A stretch of DNA of 64,000 nucleotides, taken from positions 732,701 to 796,700 of the forward strand of contig NZ_JACYVI010000001.1 of the NCBI RefSeq assembly GCF_014842265.1. The letters run 5' to 3'. Source of the stretch: Pseudomonas sp. CFBP 13711 (lineage in GTDB: Bacteria > Pseudomonadota > Gammaproteobacteria > Pseudomonadales > Pseudomonadaceae). How positions within the stretch are numbered: position 1 is the stretch's first letter; each line of letters opens with the position of its first letter. Of this stretch, positions 37,874 to 48,699 are shown piece after piece. Position numbers and translations under genes: made by a program. The notes beneath the pieces are model-generated. The model was not told where the DNA came from. It made no database searches and was given only the letters and a program-made list of their open reading frames with translations.

Positions 37874-38521
37874 TCAGCTCTGCGGAATGGATTCCAATTG
37901 TTGCAGCAGCAAGGCCGCCTGAGTTCGCGTGCGCACATTGAGCTTGCGAAAGATCGCCGTGACGTGGGCCTTGATCGTTGCTTCCGACACACTCAGCTCG
38001 TAGGCGATCTGCTTGTTCAGCAGCCCCTCACAGACCATCGTCAGCACCCGAAACTGCTGGGGCGTCAGGCTGGCAAGGCCTTCGCTGGCGGCCTTGGCCT
38101 CCGGCGACACGCTGATGCTTTCGTTGACCTGCGGGGGCCACCAGACATCGCCATCCAGCACCGTTCGCACAGCCTTCTGAATGGTTTCGAGGGAACTGGA
38201 TTTCGGGATGAAACCGCTGGCGCCGAATTCCCGGGACTTGACCACCACCGCAGCCTCTTCCTGAGCAGAGACCATCACCACCGGCACCTGCGGGTACTGA
38301 CCGCGCAACAGCACCAGGCCCGAAAAGCCATAGGCGCCGGGCATGTTCAGGTCCAGCAGGACCAGATCCCAATCGGACTTTTCGGTCAGTCGCGCTTCGA
38401 GATCGGCGATGCTCTCGGCCTCGACCAGCCTTGCATCCGGCCCGAGCCCCAGGCTTAGCGCCTGATGCAATGCGCTGCGAAACAGGGGATGGTCGTCGGC
38501 AATCAGGATTTCGTATGGCAT
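37874..38521 (-). CDS. erdR: LuxR-family response regulator (ErdR-like)
   Basis: The 215-residue response regulator starts MPYEILIADDHPLF with AAGGA eight bases upstream. The receiver domain has acidic DD near residue 9, phospho-acceptor Asp in VLLDLNMPG (about 57) and the Lys of IPKSS. The C-terminal LuxR-type HTH (SLTPQQFRVLTMVCEGLLNKQIA) ends QLESIPQS. By context it corresponds to ErdR, which controls ethanol oxidation and acetate utilisation genes (including acsA) in Pseudomonas; no kinase gene is adjacent. Confidence 0.85.
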   Translation of the reverse strand: MPYEILIADDHPLFRSALHQALSLGLGPDARLVEAESIADLEARLTEKSDWDLVLLDLNMPGAYGFSGLVLLRGQYPQVPVVMVSAQEEAAVVVKSREFGASGFIPKSSSLETIQKAVRTVLDGDVWWPPQVNESISVSPEAKAASEGLASLTPQQFRVLTMVCEGLLNKQIAYELSVSEATIKAHVTAIFRKLNVRTRTQAALLLQQLESIPQS

Positions 38522-38696
38522 TTCATGATCCTTTAAGTGACTCAGCGCCGACGAATTCAACACCTAATGAGGCAGCCCGCGACATCTTGACACAGGGACC
38601 GTGCGTGAGCGGCGCCAAGGATGCCCAGCGAAGTCGGGGTGGTCAAGCCTGACGCTTTACGGCAAAGTCTGCGCCCCCGACCTGACGAGTGCCATC

Positions 38697-39581
38697 ATGC
38701 CAAACCATGCCCTGCGAGCGGACTTGCTCATGCTCCTGACCGCATTGATCTGGGGCACCGGCTTTGTTGCTCAGACCGCCGGGATGGATCATATCGGTCC
38801 GTACCTGTTCTCGGGGCTGCGTTTTGCGCTGGGCTCCCTCTGCCTGATCCCGCTGATTCTGCGCAACGCCAAGACGGTCCGAGTGCCGGAACCTTTGCTC
38901 AATCGTGGCATGTTACGCGCCGGCATCATCATGGGCCTGGCGCTGGCACTGGGCATCAACCTGCAACAGGTTGGCCTGCTGTTTACCAGCGTGACCAATT
39001 CCGGCTTCATCACCGGTCTGTACGTGATTGTCGTTCCGCTGCTGGGCTTGCTGCTCGGCCATAAAACCGGGCTGGGCACCTGGCTGGGCTGCCTGTTGGC
39101 CGTGGTCGGCATGTGCCTGCTCAGTATTGGCGATAACTTTCACGTCGCCTCAGGTGATTGGCTGCAGTTGATCGGCGCGTTCGTGTGGGGCGGGCATGTG
39201 GTGTTGGTCAGCTTGTTTGCCAGTCGCCACGACCCGATCCGTCTGGCCTTCTTACAGTTCGCCACGTGTTCGGTGGTGAGCCTGTTGCTGGCAGTCCTCT
39301 TCGAACCGATTGCCCTCAGCGCGATCATCGACGCGGCCCCTGCCCTGCTCTACGGCGGCATCGTCGCGGTCGGCGTCGGCTACACGCTGCAAGTGGTCGC
39401 GCAGAAACACGCCATTGCTTCCCACGCCGCGATCATCCTTTCGCTGGAGGCCGTGTTCGCCGCCATCGCCGGCGCCTGGATTCTCGGCGAGGCGTTGCAA
39501 CTGCGCGGCTATATCGGCTGCGGATTGATGTTGGCCGGGATGCTGCTGGCGCAGTTGTGGCCGAAGAAAACCCTCGCCTGA
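38697..39581 (+). CDS. EamA/DMT-family transporter
   Basis: The 294-residue membrane protein has ten hydrophobic helices in two repeats of about 140 residues, each an EamA unit (LLMLLTALIWGTGFVAQ, then LQLIGAFVWGGHVVLV). The start MPNHALRADLL was chosen because the 32 codons above it are not membrane- or signal-like. It belongs to the drug/metabolite transporter superfamily; substrate unknown. Confidence 0.9.
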   Translation: MPNHALRADLLMLLTALIWGTGFVAQTAGMDHIGPYLFSGLRFALGSLCLIPLILRNAKTVRVPEPLLNRGMLRAGIIMGLALALGINLQQVGLLFTSVTNSGFITGLYVIVVPLLGLLLGHKTGLGTWLGCLLAVVGMCLLSIGDNFHVASGDWLQLIGAFVWGGHVVLVSLFASRHDPIRLAFLQFATCSVVSLLLAVLFEPIALSAIIDAAPALLYGGIVAVGVGYTLQVVAQKHAIASHAAIILSLEAVFAAIAGAWILGEALQLRGYIGCGLMLAGMLLAQLWPKKTLA

Positions 39582-39639
39582 TATCTGCTGCTATGCGAGC
39601 CGTCTTGATACGGCTCACTGGCACCAGCCTTACTGATGA

Positions 39640-40371
39640 CTACTCAAGATAGCCCTTGAGCTCTTGATGAGCATCGCTTAGCAAGTCGAGGGGCAACTGA
39701 TTTTTGGCACCTAGATAGTGCTGACTGAACACATCGAAGTAGCAGCTTAGAGCCGAAGCTGCTTCAGTGTCGCCGGCCAGATCGAAACACAGTGCGGCCA
39801 CTTCAGCGGTACAGAGATGTTCGCTGCGCGTGGAACGTCTGAGCTTGTACCGTGAAAGCTTTTCGGGGATCAGGCTCAAAATGGGGATGGAGTCAAAATA
39901 AGCGCTTTTACGGAAGATTTTCCTCGCTTCAGTCCATGTAGCGTCAAGCAGCACGAACAGCGGTCTCTTATTCGGATTAATCGTCACGGTATTGGTGAGG
40001 CGCTCGGCCGCTACATATTCCCCCGGAAACACCAGATACGGTTGCCACTGCGGATCGTTGAGCAATGCAATCAGCTTCTCATCGACTTCGGTGCGTGACC
40101 ACACAAACGCATGGTTATCCTTGATCACGTCTGCGATCAGCCAACCCGTATTGCTGGGTTTGAAGACCTCTTTTGTTGTCATGATCAGGCACACCCCTGA
40201 TTTTGCCTCGACCTTGGGACGCCACCTGCACAGGCAGTGACTTTCGATCACTCGACAGTACGGGCACCTGGGCGCACGTGATCCGCGAGCAAGGTAAGGC
40301 TTGGTACTCTCCTCCTCCCGCTCATCTCTCAGACATGCGACAGAGTTTCTGTGAAAAAGAGTCGGGGTCAT
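39640..40371 (-). CDS. DTW-domain tRNA-uridine aminocarboxypropyltransferase
   Basis: DTW-domain enzymes (TapT/TuaA type) add an aminocarboxypropyl group from SAM to uridine to make acp3U in tRNA. Visible are four Cys in a zinc-like cluster (CPYCRVIESHCLC, near the N-terminus), VFPGEYVAAERL, and the DTW-type motif LLDATWTEARKI. The start is uncertain: the ATG at 40371 (MTPTLFHRN, 243 residues) is listed because a -10-like GATAGAAT sits just upstream, over the alternative ATG at 40428. Confidence 0.8.
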   Translation of the reverse strand: MTPTLFHRNSVACLRDEREEESTKPYLARGSRAPRCPYCRVIESHCLCRWRPKVEAKSGVCLIMTTKEVFKPSNTGWLIADVIKDNHAFVWSRTEVDEKLIALLNDPQWQPYLVFPGEYVAAERLTNTVTINPNKRPLFVLLDATWTEARKIFRKSAYFDSIPILSLIPEKLSRYKLRRSTRSEHLCTAEVAALCFDLAGDTEAASALSCYFDVFSQHYLGAKNQLPLDLLSDAHQELKGYLE

Positions 40372-40589
40372 CGAAGGGTAAGAAGGCAGTGACACGAGGG
40401 TATCCGGCAGGTCGAGAGGTCGCGGCATTCTATCAGACCCGCCCGACGCGCCGTGTTCTCTGGTGTCCGCCAAGGCTCCTCCCCTATACTGCCCGGCCCT
40501 GAGAGCTCACTCCCCCAGTGAACGCCTCGGGATGTCGCCGGTCCAACGGCCAGCCTCTGCATCACCCGTCCACGCACCAGGAGAATTCA

Positions 40590-41015
40590 ATGCTGCGCCT
40601 CATCGCCCCCACTCTCACGCTTTTGCTCGTCGCTCCACTGTGCGCCAACGCGGCGTCCAAACAGGATTACGAACTGAGCCAGATGCTTGATAAAGTCGCG
40701 AAGGAAAGCAGTGTCGGTACGCCACGCGCCATCAACGAAGACATCCTCGACGAAGGCTACACCGTTGAAGGCAAGATGCTGATCAACCACCTGAGCGTGC
40801 AGTCTGGCCAGGCGGCTCAGATGCGCGAAAACCCTGACGACGTCCGCGGTCAGCTGGGCGGTAGCGTGTGCCGCAATGCCGGTTATCGTCAGCTGATGGC
40901 CAAGGGCGCGATCCTGCGTTACCAGTTCACCGAATACAAAACCAACAAGCTCATCACGACGCAGGAAATCAAAGCGGCGGATTGCGCTGCCAAGCCCCCT
41001 GCCCACAAGAAGTGA
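40590..41015 (+). CDS. PA3611-like exported protein (QSregVF_b family)
   Basis: The 141-residue precursor has a signal peptide (MLRLIAPTLTLLLVAPLCANA) behind CAGGAG, then a mature domain with two Cys (GGSVCRNAGYRQL and AADCAAK) that could form a disulfide. It resembles P. aeruginosa PA3611, a small secreted or periplasmic protein regulated by quorum sensing. In P. aeruginosa it also lies near dgkA/erdR. Biochemical function is unknown. A -10-like TATACT is at 40485-40490. Confidence 0.82.
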   Translation: MLRLIAPTLTLLLVAPLCANAASKQDYELSQMLDKVAKESSVGTPRAINEDILDEGYTVEGKMLINHLSVQSGQAAQMRENPDDVRGQLGGSVCRNAGYRQLMAKGAILRYQFTEYKTNKLITTQEIKAADCAAKPPAHKK

Positions 41016-41393
41016 TGTAACGCGCTTTATGGGCTGCGCGTTTCGAAATCCTTTCAACGCGCAGTCTTGCTCTCCCCTCCCCGGTACTTCCACTATTCAA
41101 ATCCCCGCCACTCAGCACTTTTCGCGCGCTGCTTGATCGCTGATCCTGGTGCCTGCTTTTCGTTTCGCCGTGCCCCTGATACCTCATCACATTTTGCATG
41201 CAAGAAAGGGTTGCCTGCGGCGCCGGTTGCCATCAATGTTTTCTCTTTTCAACCACGGATTAGCCCAGAATCGGGCGCCGCGCAGGTCTGACGCCTCCCT
41301 TTCTTTCGGATGCGCTGCGCACGCCGACGCATGACGCGTCGCGATCCCGCCACCTGGCGGCGGTCAATGATTCTGCAGAAGGAGAAAGCGTGA
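41016..41393 (+). other. Intergenic region with terminator-like hairpin
   Basis: No gene is seen. A 9-bp stem CTGCGCGTT / AACGCGCAG (41034-41064) follows the PA3611-like gene and may end its transcript, though only TCTTGCTCT follows. The rest of the region must carry the promoter of the LOG-family gene; GAAGGAGA precedes its ATG. Confidence 0.45.
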
Positions 41394-42500
41394 ATGCCGT
41401 ACGTACCCAGTGACGCGTTGTCTCAGCACTTTCAGAGCAACGGAATCGACCTCACCCCCAAAGTCGAAGAACTCCTCGGTTCGGTCGCCCCGGACAGCCC
41501 CAACCTTCCGCTCTACCGCGACATGATTCTGACCGTCCTGCGCATGGCTCAGGACGACCTGAATCGCTGGAATGCCAAAATCACCCTGCAAGCGTTGCGC
41601 GAGCTGGAGAATGCCTTCCGGGTGCTCGAACGATTCAAAGGCCGGCGCAAGGTCACCGTGTTCGGCTCAGCCCGTACCCCCCTGGAGCATCCTGTTTATG
41701 CGCTGGCCCGTGAACTGGGCAAGCAACTGGCAGCCTCCGACCTGATGGTCATCACCGGCGCTGGTGGCGGGATCATGGCCGCGGCCCACGAAGGCGCCGG
41801 CCTGGATCACAGCCTCGGCTTCAACATCACCCTGCCGTTCGAGCAGCACGCCAATGCGACCGTGGATGGCACCGGGAATCTGCTGCCGTTCCACTTCTTC
41901 TTCACACGTAAGCTGTTTTTCGTCAAAGAGGCCGACGCGCTGGTGCTCTGCCCCGGCGGTTTTGGCACCCTCGATGAAGCACTGGAAGTACTGACGCTGA
42001 TCCAGACCGGCAAAAGCCCGCTGGTTCCCATCGTGCTGCTGGATGCACCCGGCGGGACGTTCTGGGAAGGCGCTCTCGGTTTCATCAAAAATGAGCTGGA
42101 GGCGAACAAATACATTCTGCCCACGGACATGAACCTGATGAAGCTGGTGTACAGCGCCGGTGAGGCTGTCGCCGAGATCAACCGCTTCTACAGCAACTTC
42201 CACTCCAGCCGCTGGCTGAAGAATACCTTCGTCATCCGCATGCATCACGCCTTGAGCGAACAGGCGCTGAACGCCCTGCAGGACAGGTTCGCCGATCTGC
42301 GGTTAAGTGGGGATTTCCAGCAATACAGCCATCAGGACGAATATGACGAAGCGCAGTTCAGCCATCTCACGCGTCTGGCGTTCGCGTTCAACGGCCGCAA
42401 CCATGGCCGCTTGCGCGAACTGGTGGACTGCATAAATCTGGAGGAGAACTGGGCGACACCTGCACCTTCTCAGCAGACCCAGCCTGTGAAATCGATGTGA
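41394..42500 (+). CDS. LOG family protein (nucleotide monophosphate nucleosidase-like)
   Basis: The 368-residue protein contains the Rossmann-like LOG domain (about 85-255) with GAGGGIMAAAHEGA and the signature CPGGFGTLDEALEVL. Proteins of this family are often called lysine decarboxylases, but studied members release ribose 5-phosphate from nucleotides (LOG, PpnN). N- and C-terminal extensions of about 85 and 110 residues make it larger than plant-type LOG. It converges on recX. Confidence 0.88.
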   Translation: MPYVPSDALSQHFQSNGIDLTPKVEELLGSVAPDSPNLPLYRDMILTVLRMAQDDLNRWNAKITLQALRELENAFRVLERFKGRRKVTVFGSARTPLEHPVYALARELGKQLAASDLMVITGAGGGIMAAAHEGAGLDHSLGFNITLPFEQHANATVDGTGNLLPFHFFFTRKLFFVKEADALVLCPGGFGTLDEALEVLTLIQTGKSPLVPIVLLDAPGGTFWEGALGFIKNELEANKYILPTDMNLMKLVYSAGEAVAEINRFYSNFHSSRWLKNTFVIRMHHALSEQALNALQDRFADLRLSGDFQQYSHQDEYDEAQFSHLTRLAFAFNGRNHGRLRELVDCINLEENWATPAPSQQTQPVKSM

Positions 42501-42511
42501 GGGTGAATGCT

Positions 42512-42535
42512 TGAGGGCGCGTCTGCGCGCCTTCA
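42512..42535. repeat. Hairpin between convergent LOG gene and recX
   Basis: A 10-bp stem TGAGGGCGCG / CGCGCCTTCA with a TCTG loop lies between the two stop codons. There is no T tract, so a bidirectional, weak terminator is inferred. Confidence 0.5.
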
Positions 42536-42548
42536 GGCAGATCAAGCG

Positions 42549-43016
42549 TCAGTCGTCGTTGCCCTTGCCACTCAGCAAACGACCAATCAGCTCGGGCGGG
42601 TATCCGCGATAACTCAGAAAACGCATCTGCTGCCCACGTTCGCGGGCATCTCTGGGCAACTGGCCGCTGAACTTGCGCTGCCACAGCGCTTCCAGCTTCT
42701 CCCACCAGTCGACGCCGCACTCACGCAACGCCTGTTCAATGTCCGGACGCGGCAAACCGCGCTGCCCCAGCTCTTCGCGAATGCGCAAAGGGCCGTGGCC
42801 AGAACGGGCACGGTAGGAAACGAAGCTTTCGAGGTATCGGGATTCGGACAGCAGCCCCTCTTCCGTCAAACGGTCGAGCGCTGCGTCAATCAATTCGGGG
42901 GGAGCGCCGCGCTGACGCAGTTTGCGCGTCAGCTCGACACGACCATGCTCGCGTCGTGCGAGCAGGTCCATTGCAGTACGCCTTACAGCGACGGGCGTAT
43001 CAAGCACAGCCGGCAT
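42549..43016 (-). CDS. recX: Regulatory protein RecX
   Basis: RecX inhibits RecA filament extension and ATPase. The 155-residue protein has the three-helix repeats of the family ([59 protein letters not shown]). It begins eight bases after the recA stop and is normally expressed by read-through from recA. Confidence 0.95.
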   Translation of the reverse strand: MPAVLDTPVAVRRTAMDLLARREHGRVELTRKLRQRGAPPELIDAALDRLTEEGLLSESRYLESFVSYRARSGHGPLRIREELGQRGLPRPDIEQALRECGVDWWEKLEALWQRKFSGQLPRDARERGQQMRFLSYRGYPPELIGRLLSGKGNDD

Positions 43017-43024
43017 GGCGGGGA

Positions 43025-44089
<1,065 letters not shown>

Positions 44090-44131
44090 TGAATCCTCTC
44101 GTAATAGGTTAGGCCTTGACGGCCGATATAA

Positions 44132-44147
44132 CTGTATAAGTAGCCAG
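44132..44147 (-). promoter_or_regulatory. LexA box of recA
   Basis: A CTG-N10-CAG match, reading CTGGCTACTTATACAG on the minus strand, lies 43 bases upstream of the recA start. It fits the gamma-proteobacterial LexA operator. Confidence 0.85.
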
Positions 44148-44174
44148 TATTATTCCACAGGGTCTGACGCGCGC

Positions 44175-44675
44175 CTACCCCTGATTTGGTATTTCTCCGC
44201 GAGAGAGGCGTACAAGCCCCTCTAGCGCGGCGCTCACCGTTTGTCGGCGGACCGCATCACGGTCACCTGCAAATAGAAAGCGCTCGGCGATCAATCGTTC
44301 CGCCACGCCCCAGCAGACCCACACCGTGCCAACGGGTTTCTCCGCAGAGCCCCCGTCCGGCCCGGCCACCCCGCTGACCGCGACCGAAAACTGCGCACCG
44401 CTGTTGGCCTGCGCGCCCCTGGTCATGGCTTCGACCACTTCGCGGCTGACGGCGCCGACCTGGGCGAACAACGCTTCCGGCACCGCCAGTTGTCGGGTCT
44501 TCTGCCGGTTGGAGTAGGTGACATACCCGGCCTCGAACCAGGCCGAACTTCCGGGGATACGGGTGATGGCTTCAGCGATGCCGCCTCCGGTGCAGGATTC
44601 GGCCGTGCTGACCTGCGCGCCCGCTGCCAACAGTTGCTGACCCAGGGTTGCTGCCAGGTGGGTGATATCGTCCAA
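44175..44675 (-). CDS. pncC: Nicotinamide-nucleotide amidohydrolase PncC (CinA C-terminal type)
   Basis: PncC deamidates NMN to nicotinate mononucleotide in NAD salvage. I place the start at a TTG (giving MDDITHLAATLGQQLL, 166 residues) with GGAG about eight bases upstream; the frame is open much higher but unlike the family. The signature STAESCTGGGIAEAIT is at about 34-49, with AVSGVAGPDGGSAEKPVG further on. In P. aeruginosa and E. coli it also precedes recA. Confidence 0.92.
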   Translation of the reverse strand: MDDITHLAATLGQQLLAAGAQVSTAESCTGGGIAEAITRIPGSSAWFEAGYVTYSNRQKTRQLAVPEALFAQVGAVSREVVEAMTRGAQANSGAQFSVAVSGVAGPDGGSAEKPVGTVWVCWGVAERLIAERFLFAGDRDAVRRQTVSAALEGLVRLSRGEIPNQG

Positions 44676-44778
44676 AGGGGTTCTCCGTATCGGTTGAGGC
44701 AAAGCAGACACGCTACACCAGCAGGATGGATGTGCAATACAGGACGCGACCTGAATCCGGATCACGCCTGCAAGACAC

Positions 44779-44910
44779 TTATTTGCGCTCCGGTTTTTCG
44801 GGGCAGGGTTTCTTGACGGTTTCCACGATGGTCTCCCGTGGACGTCGTCTGGCCTCCTCCAGAGGGATGAAACGGCCGTTGGTTGAATCTCGTCCTCGCT
44901 TGCGTTGCAT
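44779..44910 (-). CDS. Small basic 43-residue protein
   Basis: The frame MQRKRGRDSTNGRFIPLEEA..ETIVETVKKPCPEKPERK starts at an ATG with AAGGA about nine bases upstream and ends with TAA, 104 bases before the pncC start. It is highly charged (Arg/Lys/Glu) and has one Cys. The mix of acidic and basic residues, good codon usage and ribosome site suggest a real gene rather than chance. I know no family or function. It could be the first gene of a pncC transcript. Confidence 0.6.
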   Translation of the reverse strand: MQRKRGRDSTNGRFIPLEEARRRPRETIVETVKKPCPEKPERK

Positions 44911-45158
44911 AGGGCAATCCTTGTCGATGATGCCGCCTCCAGTCGGGCGGTGCTCGACATCCTAGCCAGCTCGAAGCGCTTCGTGTCGGTTCGGAAACGC
45001 GCCGTGACGAATCAGCCGGACCTGCGGCCCGAGAGCGTGCGTGGTAACCTTGCCGCCATCGCAAAAGCAATCGGATATGACGTCGGGCCACGTAGGTGGA
45101 ATCCCTTTCGTCGCCCGAAACTTGCCTCAACCTCCTACAGAATTTGCCTAAATAACTG

Positions 45159-47738
45159 ATGAATAAAGCAATTTCCGACCTGTCCTCGCACACCCCCATG
45201 ATGCAGCAATACTGGCGGCTGAAAAATCAGCACCCCGACCAGCTGATGTTCTATCGCATGGGTGACTTCTACGAGATCTTCTACGAAGACGCCAAGAAGG
45301 CGGCCAAGCTGCTCGACATCACGTTGACCGCGCGCGGCCAGTCAGCGGGGCAAAGCATTCCCATGTGCGGCATCCCCTATCACGCGGCGGAGGGCTATCT
45401 GGCCAAGCTGGTGAAACTGGGCGAGTCGGTGGTCATCTGCGAACAGATCGGCGATCCGGCGACCAGCAAAGGACCGGTTGATCGTCAGGTGGTGCGCATC
45501 ATCACGCCGGGGACCGTCAGCGACGAAGCCTTGCTGGACGAGCGTCGGGACAACCTGATCGCCGCCGTGCTGGGTGACGAACGCCTGTTCGGGCTCGCCG
45601 TGCTGGACATCACCAGCGGCAATTTCACCGTGCTGGAAATCAAGGGCTGGGAAAACCTGCTGGCCGAACTTGAGCGTATCAACCCGGTGGAGCTGCTGAT
45701 TCCCGATGACTGGCCCCAAGGGCTGCCAGCGGAAAAACGCCGTGGTGCCCGTCGTCGTGCGCCGTGGGATTTCGAGCGCGATTCGGCGCACAAAAGCCTG
45801 TGTCAGCAGTTCTCCACTCAGGACCTGAAAGGCTTCGGCTGCGAGACCCTGACCCTGGCGATCGGCGCGGCCGGCTGCCTGCTGGCTTACGCCAAGGAAA
45901 CCCAGCGTACGGCCTTGCCTCACTTGCGCAGCCTGCGCCATGAGCGCCTTGACGACACGGTGATTCTGGACGGCGCCAGCCGCCGCAATCTGGAACTCGA
46001 CACCAACCTGGCGGGCGGGCGCGACAACACGCTGCAGTCGGTGATGGATCGCTGCCAGACCGCCATGGCCACGCGCCTGCTGACCCGCTGGCTGAACCGC
46101 CCACTGCGCGATCTAAATATCCTGCAGGCCCGTCAAGAGTCGATTGGCTGCTTCCTTGAGCGCTACCGCTTCGAGAACCTGCAGCCGCAGCTGAAAGAGA
46201 TTGGCGACATCGAGCGCATTCTCGCGCGTATCGGCCTGCGCAACGCCCGCCCGCGAGACCTGGCGCGGCTGCGTGATGCCCTAAGCGCACTGCCCGAGTT
46301 GCAGCTGGCACTGGCCGAGCTTGAAGCGCCGCACATCCAGCAACTGGCGAAAACCGCGAGCACTTACCCGGAGCTGGCCGACCTGCTGCAACGCGCGATC
46401 ATTGACAACCCGCCTGCGGTGATTCGCGACGGCGGCGTACTGAAAACCGGTTACGACGCCGAGCTCGACGAGTTGCTGTCCCTGAGCGAGAACGCTGGTC
46501 AGTTCCTCATCGATCTGGAAACCCGGGAGAAGGCGCGCACCGGGCTGGCTAACCTCAAGGTCGGCTACAACCGCGTGCACGGCTACTTCATCGAACTGCC
46601 AAGCAAGCAGGCGGAGCAGGCGCCGGCCGATTACATCCGCCGCCAGACGCTTAAAGGCGCCGAGCGCTTTATCACCCCGGAGCTCAAGGAATTCGAAGAC
46701 AAGGCGTTATCGGCCAAGAGCCGCGCGCTGGCTCGGGAAAAGATGCTCTATGAGACGCTGCTGGAAGACTTGATCGGTCACTTGGCGCCGCTGCAGGACA
46801 CCGCCGCCGCGCTGGCGGAGCTGGATGTGCTGAGTAACCTGGCCGAGCGCGCGCTGAACCTGGACCTCAACCGTCCGCGCTTCACCGACGAGCCGTGCAT
46901 GCGCATCGAGCAAGGTCGTCACCCGGTGGTGGAGCAGGTCTTGTCGTCGCCGTTCGTGGCCAACGACCTGGACCTCCATGACAACACACGCATGCTGGTG
47001 ATCACCGGCCCTAACATGGGCGGTAAATCCACCTACATGCGGCAGACCGCTTTGATCGTGCTGCTGGCCCATATCGGCAGCTTCGTGCCGGCGGCGAGCT
47101 GCGAGCTTTCGCTGGTCGACCGTATCTTCACGCGTATCGGTTCAAGCGATGACCTGGCCGGCGGACGCTCCACCTTCATGGTGGAGATGAGCGAGACGGC
47201 GAACATCCTGCACAACGCCACCGACAAAAGCCTGGTGCTGATGGATGAAGTCGGACGCGGCACCAGCACCTTCGACGGGCTTTCCCTGGCGTGGGCTGCG
47301 GCGGAATGCCTCGCCCAGCTGCGTGCGTACACGCTGTTCGCCACGCATTACTTCGAGCTGACCGTTTTGCCGGAGAGCGAGCCGCTGGTGGCTAACGTGC
47401 ATCTGAATGCCACCGAGCACAACGAGCGCATTGTGTTCCTGCACCGCGTGCTGCCGGGCCCGGCGAGTCAAAGTTATGGTCTTGCCGTGGCGCAACTGGC
47501 GGGTGTGCCGGGGCGCGTCATCACGCGGGCCAAGGAGCATCTGTTGCGGCTGGAGACCACCAGCCTGCCCCACGAACAGCCCAAGGCCAAGCCGGGCAAA
47601 CCTCCGCTGCCGATGCAGAGCGATATGTTCGCAAGTTTGCCGCACCCTGTTCTGGACGAGTTGTCGAACCTGAAGATCGACGACCTGACGCCGCGACAGG
47701 CGCTTGAGTTGTTGTATTCGATGAAGACACGCATCTAA
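45159..47738 (+). CDS. mutS: DNA mismatch repair protein MutS
   Basis: MutS recognises mismatches and small loops and recruits MutL. The 859-residue protein has the mismatch-contacting [13 protein letters not shown] (about 27-39), connector and lever domains, Walker [10 protein letters not shown] (about 616-624), Walker [17 protein letters not shown], and a C-terminal beta-clamp-binding motif QSDMF near residue 820. The start ([19 protein letters not shown]) aligns with the family although its ribosome site is weak. In P. aeruginosa it also lies between the recA cluster and fdxA. Confidence 0.97.
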   Translation: MNKAISDLSSHTPMMQQYWRLKNQHPDQLMFYRMGDFYEIFYEDAKKAAKLLDITLTARGQSAGQSIPMCGIPYHAAEGYLAKLVKLGESVVICEQIGDPATSKGPVDRQVVRIITPGTVSDEALLDERRDNLIAAVLGDERLFGLAVLDITSGNFTVLEIKGWENLLAELERINPVELLIPDDWPQGLPAEKRRGARRRAPWDFERDSAHKSLCQQFSTQDLKGFGCETLTLAIGAAGCLLAYAKETQRTALPHLRSLRHERLDDTVILDGASRRNLELDTNLAGGRDNTLQSVMDRCQTAMATRLLTRWLNRPLRDLNILQARQESIGCFLERYRFENLQPQLKEIGDIERILARIGLRNARPRDLARLRDALSALPELQLALAELEAPHIQQLAKTASTYPELADLLQRAIIDNPPAVIRDGGVLKTGYDAELDELLSLSENAGQFLIDLETREKARTGLANLKVGYNRVHGYFIELPSKQAEQAPADYIRRQTLKGAERFITPELKEFEDKALSAKSRALAREKMLYETLLEDLIGHLAPLQDTAAALAELDVLSNLAERALNLDLNRPRFTDEPCMRIEQGRHPVVEQVLSSPFVANDLDLHDNTRMLVITGPNMGGKSTYMRQTALIVLLAHIGSFVPAASCELSLVDRIFTRIGSSDDLAGGRSTFMVEMSETANILHNATDKSLVLMDEVGRGTSTFDGLSLAWAAAECLAQLRAYTLFATHYFELTVLPESEPLVANVHLNATEHNERIVFLHRVLPGPASQSYGLAVAQLAGVPGRVITRAKEHLLRLETTSLPHEQPKAKPGKPPLPMQSDMFASLPHPVLDELSNLKIDDLTPRQALELLYSMKTRI

Positions 47739-47977
47739 CGTCATTCGTAACAAGCTGTTAGAATCCCGCGCGGTTCGGGACGCTGTGAGCTTTTAGCCTG
47801 GCTTTACAGCGCACCTGGCCGCGTTTGAACGCAGCGAACCAAGGTCGGACATCGCCGCGCAGGACACCTTACCTGCCGCGTTGCTCGATAAGCTGAGTTT
47901 TACGGCCGGGGGACGTCCCGTACCTGGCAAGCCGGACTGAACGGCCTTGCTGCCGCCGCCTGAGGAGAGAATTAGAA

Positions 47978-48301
47978 ATGACCTTCGTCGTCACCGACAA
48001 CTGCATCAAGTGCAAGTACACCGACTGCGTAGAAGTCTGTCCGGTGGACTGCTTTTACGAAGGCCCGAACTTCCTGGTGATTCACCCGGACGAGTGCATC
48101 GACTGCGCCCTGTGCGAGCCTGAATGCCCGGCGAACGCGATCTTCTCGGAAGACGAGATTCCGGCCGGTATGGAGAATTTCATTCAGCTGAACGCAGAGC
48201 TGGCTGACGTCTGGCCCAACATCACGGAACGCAAAGACGCGCTGCCGGATGCGGCGCAGTGGGATGGCAAGACCGGCAAGATAGCCGATCTGGAGCGCTA
48301 A
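47978..48301 (+). CDS. fdxA: 7Fe ferredoxin FdxA
   Basis: This 107-residue ferredoxin has the cysteine pattern of a [3Fe-4S][4Fe-4S] protein ([18 protein letters not shown] and [12 protein letters not shown]) and the long C-terminal tail of the Azotobacter FdI type. AGGAGA precedes the ATG. It lies 239 bases downstream of mutS, in a region without other genes, and upstream of rsmZ on the opposite strand. Confidence 0.96.
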   Translation: MTFVVTDNCIKCKYTDCVEVCPVDCFYEGPNFLVIHPDECIDCALCEPECPANAIFSEDEIPAGMENFIQLNAELADVWPNITERKDALPDAAQWDGKTGKIADLER

Positions 48302-48312
48302 GCGCTTGCTGA

Positions 48313-48339
48313 TAAAAAGGGCCCTTCGGGGCCTTTTTG
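48313..48339 (+). terminator. Intrinsic terminator of fdxA
   Basis: Stem AAAAGGGCCC / GGGGCCTTTT with a TTCG-like loop followed by T, 11 bases after the fdxA stop. Confidence 0.85.
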
Positions 48340-48375
48340 CGTTGGGCCTCCACACGGCCTCACTTTTCAGCAGGC

Positions 48376-48510
48376 GAAAAAAAGGGGCGGTTTGACCCGC
48401 CCACATTTTTTCCATAATCCCTTCAATCCTTTTTCATCATCCTGATGAATCGCATCCTGCGATGTCCTTGAGCAGTCGTCCTTGACCGCCTGTACCAATC
48501 CGTCGGTACA
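48376..48510 (-). ncRNA. rsmZ: RsmZ, Gac/Rsm regulatory small RNA
   Basis: The transcript predicted on the minus strand (about 135 nt) starts TGTACCGACGGATTGGTACA, a 5' hairpin with GGA in its loop, as in known RsmZ RNAs. It contains eight GGA motifs, two of them at the tips of perfect hairpins (TCGCAGGATGCGA and TCATCAGGATGATGA), and ends with a terminator GGGCGG..CCGCCC then T7. These GGA loops sequester RsmA/RsmE (CsrA) proteins. A TAAGAT -10 box lies seven bases upstream of position 48510, and a GacA site about 170 bases upstream. The location between fdxA and rpoS matches P. aeruginosa and P. fluorescens. Confidence 0.92.
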
Positions 48511-48540
48511 GGACTGATCTTAGTGATTTAAACCGTCAGG
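48511..48540 (-). promoter_or_regulatory. rsmZ promoter (-10 region)
   Basis: TAAGAT on the minus strand at 48517-48522, six bases before the inferred +1 at 48510. The -35 is poor, as expected for an activator-dependent promoter. Confidence 0.55.
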
Positions 48541-48681
48541 GCAAGGCCCGAGAGTTTTCAGGAAAATTCAGACACTGGCTGACACTCTCTTAAAATTATC
48601 AATTGAATCAGAGAGATAGCGACTGACTTGCAACTGACGGAGACATGATCCGCCAAAGAAGAGACGATAACTCACATTACG

Positions 48682-48699
48682 CGTAAGAAACGGCTTACA
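48682..48699 (-). promoter_or_regulatory. GacA upstream activating sequence of rsmZ
   Basis: The minus strand reads TGTAAG-CCGTTT-CTTACG, matching the GacA consensus TGTAAG-N6-CTTACA in all but the last base. It lies about 172-189 bases upstream of the rsmZ start, as in other pseudomonads. An A+T-rich segment (about 48590-48612) lies between UAS and promoter. Confidence 0.88.

Noticed and set aside
44175..44960. Longer pncC start with a 95-residue N-terminal extension
   Set aside because: The extension runs through the intergenic region and overlaps the 43-codon gene in another frame. Family length and the GGAG site support the TTG start.
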